Positions 8,019-13,960 of a DNA stretch of 26,608 nucleotides are shown here, piece after piece. Both the position numbers and the translations under genes were made by a program. The stretch's first letter is position 1, and the number at the start of each line of letters is the position of its first letter. The notes below the pieces were generated by a model. The model saw nothing but the letters and a program-made list of their open reading frames with translations. It made no database searches and was not told where the DNA came from. The stretch is from an uncultured Bacilli bacterium (lineage in GTDB: Bacteria; Bacillota_I; Bacilli_A; RFN20; CAG-826): contig CAKPBC010000013.1 in NCBI GenBank assembly GCA_934140155.1, forward strand, positions 1 to 26,608. Reading direction: 5' to 3'.

Positions 8019-8061
8019 ATTTCATATATTTTTTATGAATATCGTGAAAAATATATGAAAT
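8019..8061. promoter_or_regulatory. Perfect 15-bp inverted repeat upstream of the hydrolase gene
   Basis: ATTTCATATATTTTT (8019-8033) and its exact complement AAAAATATATGAAAT (8047-8061) flank a 13-bp centre. No gene lies on the plus strand here, so it should serve the minus-strand hydrolase/dehydrogenase unit as a large operator or a leader hairpin. It is longer than chance inverted repeats in AT-rich DNA usually are. Confidence 0.6.
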
Positions 8062-8125
8062 AAAATTATTGTAAGTTAGTACTTTAACTTTTTTCCGTAT
8101 TTCACTTTATGTTTTTTCTGAAAGT

Positions 8126-8154
8126 ATAAGAAAAGCTAGGTGTTGAACCTAGCT
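8126..8154 (-). terminator. Terminator after the slipin gene set
   Basis: On the minus strand AGCTAGGT and ACCTAGCT pair over 8 bp around a 5-nt loop, followed by TTTTCTTATAC. It begins 7 bp beyond the stop of the 167-residue protein and ends the slipin transcript. Confidence 0.85.
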
Positions 8155-8160
8155 AATTTA

Positions 8161-8664
8161 TTAATCAATAACCGGAAGAGAACCATCAATAATACGAGTG
8201 GCTAATGTGTAAATATAAACCATATAGGCATCAAACAAATTATCAATAATTTCTTTACGCATGTTTGTGTTTTTATTCATGTATTCAGTTGATTCAAGAG
8301 TGGCAATTTTATCATAAATTTTATCAACCTCTTTATGACAATATTTACCAATGACATCACAAATGTTTTTAGTATATGGAATTAAATCATCATATTTTGT
8401 TGATATTGCATTCATAATTGGTACAATACTTATATCTTTTTGTCTTTCTTTTGTTAAATAATTATAATACTCCCATTTGTCGAAACATCCTTCTTTATAA
8501 TAATTATCCACGTCATTTGCGTGTTTATATGCAGCGTTAAAATCAACTTTTCCAGCTGCAATTAACAATTCCGCCTTTTTTAAAATCTTTGGATATAAAT
8601 CGTTTTGAAATCCTCTTGTACCAAAATAATTGGTTAATGCCTTAATTGCTAAATTATAATCCAT
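8161..8664 (-). CDS. Unknown helical protein downstream of slipin
   Basis: A 167-residue, probably all-helical cytosolic protein with no signal peptide or membrane segment. It is rich in Lys, Asp, Asn and Tyr. I see no catalytic motif and do not recognise a family. It starts 19 bp after the slipin stop and is followed by a strong terminator, so it is the last gene of the structured-RNA/slipin transcript. By position it may be a partner of the slipin ring or of the RNA (inference). Confidence 0.6.
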   Translation of the reverse strand: MDYNLAIKALTNYFGTRGFQNDLYPKILKKAELLIAAGKVDFNAAYKHANDVDNYYKEGCFDKWEYYNYLTKERQKDISIVPIMNAISTKYDDLIPYTKNICDVIGKYCHKEVDKIYDKIATLESTEYMNKNTNMRKEIIDNLFDAYMVYIYTLATRIIDGSLPVID

Positions 8665-8683
8665 AAATAGACAACCTTACTAA

Positions 8684-9802
8684 TTATTTTTTGGTATTCT
8701 TATTAGAACTTAACATACCAGTTAATTGGCTAAGTACATCACTACCGCCATTAATATTAATATTTCCAACTTTTTCACAAATTCTTTCTACATATTCAAG
8801 TTCTTTTAATTTGTAAAGTGTGGCATTTTCATCCATTAATCTTGCAGTATTAAGTAATGAACGAGTGGACGCTACTTCTTCACGTCTTGTAATGACATTT
8901 GCTTGAGCGCGTTTTTCCGCAACTAAGACAGTATTCATAATGTCACGAATTTCACCAGGTAAGATAATATCTTTAATAGATGCTTCACTAATATCTAAGT
9001 ATAAAGATGCTGCTTTTTCTTTAAGAACTTTTAATAAATAATCAGACATTTCTTTTTTAGAAACAAGAATATCATCAAGTGTTTTTTCTCCAATATAATC
9101 ACGTAATGCTAATTGAGCATAAGTGTAGAGGAGTTTTTTATAATCATCAATTTCGGTAATGACTTTAACATAATCTGTAATTTTATAATTAATAACACAA
9201 TTAATACGTAAAGATACTTTATCGTTAGTTAATAATTCTTGGCCGACAATATCTTGTGATACAAGACATGTATCGACAAGTTTAACAGTAACAGCGACGC
9301 TACCTTTTACAAAGTAATAAGTGTTTGGTTCTAATAATTTAACAAATTTATGATTGTATAATAAAACACCGACACTCTTTGAATCAATTTCACATTTAGA
9401 AACATATGGAGCTAATGCTTGTCTACTTAATAAATAACGTGGTAAATCTTCCGGTATTTCTGGACTATTTAAATTAATGTGAATGAATTGGTGTTCACGG
9501 TTAATTTTCCAAAAATAATATTTTCCTGGAGTAAGAACACTTTCTAAAATATCATCAACTAAATGAACAACTACTTCGCTACTTTTTACTTCAATTTGTA
9601 AAGTCTCTTTTTTAAAGTTTTCATCACTATTAAAGACACTTAAATCAGCAATAGTATTAGTTTTGATTGGAGCATTACTAATTTCACTAACATCATAAGA
9701 TTTTCCACCTAAAGTGCTATATACACCAGCACCAATCATTTTAATGAATTTTCCTTTTTTAAATAAAAATCCTTTACAGCCTTCTTTAATTAAAACCTTC
9801 AT
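8684..9802 (-). CDS. Slipin-type SPFH protein
   Basis: A 372-residue SPFH protein. The N-terminal 185 residues hold three related segments, GKFIKMIGAGVYST, LESVLTPGKYYFW and NHKFVKLLEPNTYYFV, suggesting internal repeats. The SPFH core follows (VDTCLVSQDIVGQELLTNDK onward), with a C-terminal helix rich in Ala, Glu and Arg (VAEKRAQANVITRREEVAST). It lacks a strong N-terminal membrane helix, unlike classic slipins. From memory, slipins of this design occur beside TROVE/Ro60, Y RNA and RtcB genes in RNA-repair islands of other bacteria. Here the gene lies directly downstream of a Y-RNA-like element, which makes that link attractive. Start ATG 9802 follows AGGAGGAAG. Confidence 0.8.
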   Translation of the reverse strand: MKVLIKEGCKGFLFKKGKFIKMIGAGVYSTLGGKSYDVSEISNAPIKTNTIADLSVFNSDENFKKETLQIEVKSSEVVVHLVDDILESVLTPGKYYFWKINREHQFIHINLNSPEIPEDLPRYLLSRQALAPYVSKCEIDSKSVGVLLYNHKFVKLLEPNTYYFVKGSVAVTVKLVDTCLVSQDIVGQELLTNDKVSLRINCVINYKITDYVKVITEIDDYKKLLYTYAQLALRDYIGEKTLDDILVSKKEMSDYLLKVLKEKAASLYLDISEASIKDIILPGEIRDIMNTVLVAEKRAQANVITRREEVASTRSLLNTARLMDENATLYKLKELEYVERICEKVGNININGGSDVLSQLTGMLSSNKNTKK

Positions 9803-9849
9803 ATTTTCTTCCTCCTATATTTAACACTTAAAAAAGTGAATTTAACGAT

Positions 9850-10023
9850 AAACACCCTATAAAAATAGGACGGTCTTTGATTAAGTAAATACTCCTTTAG
9901 GCGGGATGATTACATATGGCCTAAATTCCATATTTACGGTATCCTCATTGAACAAAGGCGAATTCTTATTATCACGTACTTAACTAGCTAAACGAGCCTA
10001 GCCTTTCTTTGATGCGGGTGTTT
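9850..10023 (-). ncRNA. Structured RNA domain with closing helix and pseudoknot
   Basis: AAACACCC (9850-9857) and GGGTGTTT (10016-10023) are exact complements 174 bp apart. Between them are further nested exact pairings: AAAGGC 9954-9959 with GCCTTT 10001-10006; GTAAATA 9885-9891 with TATTTAC 9931-9937; TTTAGGC 9896-9902 with GCCTAAA 9919-9925. ATATGG 9914-9919 with CCATAT 9928-9933 crosses the last pairing, giving an H-type pseudoknot. No reading frame explains this. The strand is uncertain: I choose minus because the tRNA-like RNA and slipin are minus, but a T-run after 10023 would suit a plus-strand terminator. It may be a second Y RNA, a domain of one larger RNA, or the slipin leader. Confidence 0.5.
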
Positions 10024-10033
10024 CTTTTTTTTA

Positions 10034-10202
10034 GTTTAGGTACATAAAGTCCCAGATCTTTTTTATACAGTTTCAATACTGTTGCTTTACCACTAAGCTA
10101 TTGATTACCGAGGCAATCAAGTGGGATTCGAACCCACGTTATACGTATACTTTTATGGTATACAGTGGCAACAATTTGTCCGTAGAGGGATTTGCCTTTA
10201 AC
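10034..10202 (-). ncRNA. Y-RNA-like tRNA-mimic RNA (circularly permuted tRNA fold)
   Basis: On the minus strand the order is T-arm (10137-10121, GTGGG/CCCAC around TTCGAAT), closed acceptor hairpin (TTGATTG at 10120-10114, loop CCTCGG, TAATCAA at 10107-10101), D-arm (10098-10084, GCTT/AAGC around AGTGGTA) and anticodon-like hairpin (10082-10067, ACAGT/ACTGT). This is a tRNA cut open at the anticodon side and closed at the acceptor. The two ends of the region pair with bulges: GTT, AGG, AAA and TCCC of 10202-10187 with GGGA, TTT, CCT and AAC of 10053-10034. Bacterial Y RNAs (YrlA) are known to combine an end-paired Ro60-binding stem with such a tRNA-like module. No Ro60 gene lies in the window. 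A permuted functional tRNA is the alternative, but no CCA end is present. Confidence 0.6.
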
Positions 10203-10343
10203 CCACAAGTGTTTCAGTATACACTACGAAATATTTCTCGTGTACTGCGACAAATAAAATATGTCCGCCTTATCGAAATTGGCTTGCAACATAATTTTAT
10301 CATTATTCATATATAAAAAGAATAAAAAATAATATTTTGTACT

Positions 10344-10387
10344 AATAATGATACAAAAATGTACTGGTTTTGATAAAAATCATTATT
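10344..10387 (-). terminator. Possible terminator or hairpin after the HEPN gene
   Basis: AATAATGAT (10344-10352) and ATCATTATT (10379-10387) are exact 9-bp complements around a 26-nt loop, with A/T-rich sequence ending in TATTTTTTATTC further down the minus strand. It separates the HEPN gene from the structured RNA. The long loop makes a strong terminator unlikely. Confidence 0.35.
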
Positions 10388-10393
10388 AATTTA

Positions 10394-11479
10394 CTATAAT
10401 TTTTTTCGATATTCACGAATTGGTAAAGAAAATCCATATAAAAGATTATCGCTATTTTCTTTAAACAAAGAGTATAACAATTCTAAATATTTACAAACAT
10501 TTTCAACTTTTTTAATTTTAGCTAACCCATATATTTGTTCAATAGAATTAACAAATAATGGATTTTTTATGTCATCAATTCTTTCAATATATTTAATTAG
10601 TGATTTGTTTTGATTTAAAAAACGATAGAAAGTAACTACTAATTTTGGAAGTTTTGTATCTAAACTATATTTTTGATTATTAGATAATAATTGACATATT
10701 TTAATTATTTCTAAGCCGATTACATAATTATGTAATTCTTTTATATCTTGATCGTCACTTTTAAATTTTAATAAGTCATAAATGATTTCTATACGCCATA
10801 ATACACGATGTTGACTAGATTTTGCTAATTTATGGAAAGACAAATACTTGAGTTTTAGAGCGTTAAGTTTTTCTAAATAATTATCATTATTTTTAAATGC
10901 TTCAAGCACCTCAACTGCGGCATTTTCTAAGATATCATTAATATTTTTTCCTTTTAATACATTTTGTAATTCGTTTAAAAAGATATTACATTCTTGATAA
11001 TATGCGGATATTAATTCAATAAGATTTACATTTCTTTTAGTTACTTTAGATTTAGAATAAATATCATAAGCAAATGATTCTTTATTAATACTTTTAGAGT
11101 CTAAAATACAATAAGCTAAAACATCAGAATCTAATATCCTATTTGCAGGATGCCCAACCACATCATTTCGAATATATTTAAGATTACGTAAATTTTGATT
11201 CTTATTAATATTAATATAATTCTTTGTTCCGGTTAACGAATAAGATAAAGCATACAATGAGTCAATGGAAACAAATAAACTTTGAAGTAAAGCATATAAT
11301 TTCATCACATTATAATCTTCTGTTTTATCTTCTAAAGAAAAATAGCACTTTTGTATCTCATTAGTGGTTTTAAGTGCGGATAAAGCCGCGACGACAGGAT
11401 ATTTCTTTTCTTTTAAAAAAGTATTGTAATCAAATTCTTTGATTTCTAATTCATTTGCATTAATAAGTTCATTAATCAT
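10394..11479 (-). CDS. HEPN-motif helical protein, possible RNase
   Basis: A 361-residue, Lys/Asn/Leu-rich, apparently all-helical protein without signal peptide or membrane helix. Residues R104-N-D-V-V-G-H110 match the R-x4-6-H signature of HEPN domains, and the polar residue after Arg is typical of the catalytic kind. A helix (about 57-85) precedes the motif, as in HEPN folds. Many HEPN proteins are metal-independent RNases in toxin-antitoxin and phage-defence systems. The C-terminal half (about 190-361) is helical and unrecognised. It lies upstream of the Y-RNA-like region on the same strand and divergent from the third ATPase gene. The HEPN call rests on a short motif and could be coincidence. 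Confidence 0.6.
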   Translation of the reverse strand: MINELINANELEIKEFDYNTFLKEKKYPVVAALSALKTTNEIQKCYFSLEDKTEDYNVMKLYALLQSLFVSIDSLYALSYSLTGTKNYININKNQNLRNLKYIRNDVVGHPANRILDSDVLAYCILDSKSINKESFAYDIYSKSKVTKRNVNLIELISAYYQECNIFLNELQNVLKGKNINDILENAAVEVLEAFKNNDNYLEKLNALKLKYLSFHKLAKSSQHRVLWRIEIIYDLLKFKSDDQDIKELHNYVIGLEIIKICQLLSNNQKYSLDTKLPKLVVTFYRFLNQNKSLIKYIERIDDIKNPLFVNSIEQIYGLAKIKKVENVCKYLELLYSLFKENSDNLLYGFSLPIREYRKKL

Positions 11480-11583
11480 ACATTAAATCTCCGCTTAAAG
11501 TTTAACATATTTTTAATATAGGAGTAAAAATATATAAAATTTTTACAAATTGATTTCAATAAATCGTTTAAATTTATATAAAA

Positions 11584-11652
11584 ATTGAAAATCATAGGAA
11601 TTTTTTATTGAAAATCGTGGGAGTTTTTTATTGAAAATCATAGGAATTTATT
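11584..11652. repeat. Three tandem 23-bp repeats at the third ATPase promoter
   Basis: Units start at 11584, 11607 and 11630 with no spacer. Each reads ATTGAAAAT, then a core (CATAGGAA, CGTGGGAG, CATAGGAA), then a T-rich arm. The design (AAAAT, 8-nt core, TTTTT) is the same as in the 33-bp array at 5331-5451, although core and period differ. The last unit touches the -35 of the third ATPase gene. Confidence 0.85.
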
Positions 11653-11679
11653 GAATTGTTATTCTTATTACGTTAATAT
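11651..11679 (+). promoter_or_regulatory. Promoter of the third ATPase gene
   Basis: TTGAAT (11651-11656) and TAATAT (11674-11679) at exactly 17-bp spacing, 18 bp before ATG 11697. The -35 begins inside the last repeat unit, so the array is placed for direct control of transcription. Confidence 0.6.
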
Positions 11680-11696
11680 TATAAGGGGTGAATGTT

Positions 11697-12968
11697 ATGA
11701 AAAAGTATTATAAACGCTATGTAGAAAAATTAATAGAGAAAAAACTTAAATCATCAGGTGCTGTTCTTGTCGCAGGACCAAAATTTTGTGGTAAAACCAC
11801 AACATGCTCTTTATTTGCTAAAAGTATTTATCGCATAAACACCAAAAGCATAGTAACTACAACAAGAATGAATCCTAAAATTGCCTTAATAGGTGACACT
11901 CCACATATGGTAGATGAATGGCAAAAAGTACCAGATACATGGAACTACATAAAAGAAGATTTAGATATTGATTATCAATTTGGTAAATATATTTTGACTG
12001 GCAGTTCTACTCCTGCTGATAAAACTGAAATTCAACACGATGGAGCAGGAAGAATTGTTACTTTGAAAATGAGAACAATGTCTTTGTTTGAATCATTAGA
12101 ATCTAATGGTATGATTTCTTTACGTGAATTATTTGAAAACAAAGATTTAAATGTGGTATCCGCTAATGAAAAAATAACTTTAGAAGATATTGCTTTTTTA
12201 ATTTGTCGTGGCGGATGGCCATTGTCATTAATGGGAGATAAAGATGTTGCGCTTGATATAACTAAAAATTATTACGATGGATTATTTACTTTTGAAGATA
12301 GTGATAATGAAAAATTCAGAAATAAAAAGCCAGAGGTTTTACGAATGATAATTAGAAGTTACGCTAGAAATATCTCTACAGAAGCATCATTAAAGTCAAT
12401 TATAAATGATGTTAAGCAATCAAATGAAAGAACAATGGATGAAAAAACATTTAATGAATATTTAGAAGCTTTAAAAGACTTATATATTATTGAAGATATG
12501 AAAGCATGGAATCCTAATATAAGATCTAAAACATCAATAGTTTCAACTCCAACTAGACACTTTGTTGATACTTCAATTGCTTGCCAATCATTAAGTGTTT
12601 CTCCTAATGATCTATTAAATGATATAAAATCGTTTGGACTATTTTTCGAAGATTTTGCCGTCAGAGATTTAAGAGTATATGCCAGTGTATTGGATGGAGA
12701 TATTAGACATTACCGTGATAATGCAGGCTTAGAATGCGATGCAATAATCCATTTAAATAACGGAAAATGGGGAGCAATTGAAATAAAATTAGGTGGAAAT
12801 GAGTTAATTGATTATGGTGCAAAAAGGCTCAATACATTGAAAAATAAATTATTTGAAAAAAGTAATACGCAAGCGCCGAGTTTTATGATGATATTAACCG
12901 CATATGGACCATGTTATAAAAGAAATGATGGTATTTATGTTGTGCCAATTAATATGCTCCGTGATTAA
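11697..12968 (+). CDS. AAA_14/DUF4143-family ATPase, copy 3
   Basis: A 423-residue P-loop ATPase. Walker A is GPKFCGKT (27-34), Walker B ends MVDEWQ (D73, E74), followed by ILTGSS. The C-terminal DUF4143 domain carries GLECDAII and later AIEIKLGG, an intact Asp...Glu-x-Lys nuclease-like pattern. It is clearly diverged from the other two copies in the window and not a recent duplicate. I choose ATG 11697 (AGGGGTGA at 6 bp) over the GTG at 11688, which lies inside that ribosome site. The gene is monocistronic with a repeat array at its promoter. It lies divergent from the HEPN gene and could be linked to it. Confidence 0.85.
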   Translation: MKKYYKRYVEKLIEKKLKSSGAVLVAGPKFCGKTTTCSLFAKSIYRINTKSIVTTTRMNPKIALIGDTPHMVDEWQKVPDTWNYIKEDLDIDYQFGKYILTGSSTPADKTEIQHDGAGRIVTLKMRTMSLFESLESNGMISLRELFENKDLNVVSANEKITLEDIAFLICRGGWPLSLMGDKDVALDITKNYYDGLFTFEDSDNEKFRNKKPEVLRMIIRSYARNISTEASLKSIINDVKQSNERTMDEKTFNEYLEALKDLYIIEDMKAWNPNIRSKTSIVSTPTRHFVDTSIACQSLSVSPNDLLNDIKSFGLFFEDFAVRDLRVYASVLDGDIRHYRDNAGLECDAIIHLNNGKWGAIEIKLGGNELIDYGAKRLNTLKNKLFEKSNTQAPSFMMILTAYGPCYKRNDGIYVVPINMLRD

Positions 12969-13029
12969 TTATTTTTATGGATATTTTAATAGATGAGTGC
13001 TACAATTCTAGCAAAGAGAGATGATTTAA

Positions 13030-13917
13030 ATGGCTATGAAGAAAAAAATATTACTTATATTAAGTTTATTTACTTTATTTGGCTGTAACGCTAATAATTC
13101 GACTAGTTCAACTTCTAGTGATATAGGTTCTACTTCAAATTCTATTTCTCCTAGTGAACCAGCAAAGTATATTGTTGAAGAACAGTATGTTTATAAAAAC
13201 GAACAAAAAATATATGGTAAATTATATACACCAGTTGAGCAAAAAGAAAAATACCCATTAGTTATTCTTTCTCATAGTGCTTTTTTAACAGGAGACGCAT
13301 TAAAAAGTTATGCAAAAGAATTTGCTAATCGTGGCTATATGGCATATACATTTGATTTTTGTGGCGGTAGCTCGTCATCAAAAAGCGATGGTAAAGTAAA
13401 AGATATGACCATATTTAGCGAAGTTGATGATTTAAGAGCAGTTATTAACACATTTAAAAATAATGAAAAGATTGATTTAGAAAACATATATTTATTTGGT
13501 ACAAGTCAAGGCGGATTAGTATCAGCAATTACCGCGAATGATTATAACGAATATATAAAAGGATTAATGCTATTATATCCAGCATTTAATATTCCTGATC
13601 AAGTTAAAGATTCTTCCTATAGTGATTATATGTCAATTGTTGGTATTGGCAAAGCGTATTTTGAAACATTAAAAGATTATGATCCTTATGAACATATTGC
13701 TAATTTTAAAAAAGATGTAATCATCATTCATGGAGATTCAGATACTACGGTATCACTTGATTATTCCAAGAAAGCTAATGAAACATATGAAAATTCCACA
13801 CTTTATGTAATTAAAGGAGCTGGACATGGATTTAACATGGATAACTATAGTTTCTTTGGGAATTATGATAACTATGTGTGGACATATATTGATGACTATT
13901 TATCAAAACAAAAATAA
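13030..13917 (+). CDS. Lipoprotein alpha/beta hydrolase
   Basis: A 295-residue secreted lipoprotein. A short signal peptide ends in LFGC, so Cys19 would be lipidated and the enzyme tethered outside the membrane. A Ser/Thr linker (about 20-45) precedes an alpha/beta hydrolase domain with GTSQGG as nucleophile elbow, HGDSDTTV as the acid region and GAGHG with the catalytic His. The fold resembles dienelactone-hydrolase/acyl-peptidase-type esterases such as BAAT/Abhydrolase_5 members. The likely role is extracellular ester or acyl hydrolysis with unknown substrate. ATG 13036 is an equally possible start. A bidirectional terminator follows directly. Confidence 0.88.
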   Translation: MAMKKKILLILSLFTLFGCNANNSTSSTSSDIGSTSNSISPSEPAKYIVEEQYVYKNEQKIYGKLYTPVEQKEKYPLVILSHSAFLTGDALKSYAKEFANRGYMAYTFDFCGGSSSSKSDGKVKDMTIFSEVDDLRAVINTFKNNEKIDLENIYLFGTSQGGLVSAITANDYNEYIKGLMLLYPAFNIPDQVKDSSYSDYMSIVGIGKAYFETLKDYDPYEHIANFKKDVIIIHGDSDTTVSLDYSKKANETYENSTLYVIKGAGHGFNMDNYSFFGNYDNYVWTYIDDYLSKQK

Positions 13918-13953
13918 AAATGATGCAAACGATTAAGAATGCATCATTTTTTT
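13917..13953. terminator. Bidirectional terminator
   Basis: ATGATGCA and TGCATCAT pair in an arm of about 11 bp flanked by A-run and T-run, between two convergent lipoprotein genes. It should stop both transcripts. Confidence 0.9.
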
Positions 13954-13960
13954 AAGTTCT

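Noticed and set aside
10034..10202. Permuted (two-piece) tmRNA
   Set aside because: The order of T-arm and D-arm fits, but the acceptor is not GGGGC-like, the alanine G-U pair and CCA are missing, the D-arm is a normal paired stem and no tag reading frame is visible.
10034..10202. Functional permuted tRNA-Ser(TGA) with long variable arm
   Set aside because: The loop would give TGA after joining and the arm is long, but the acceptor sequence is unlike serine tRNAs, there is no usable 3' end, and the end-paired stem fits a Y RNA better. It is kept only as an alternative.
10101..10316. Plus-strand 71-residue open frame across the structured RNA region
   Set aside because: It has no ribosome site, and its sequence is the antisense of T-arm and hairpin elements. 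The RNA structure explains the region better.
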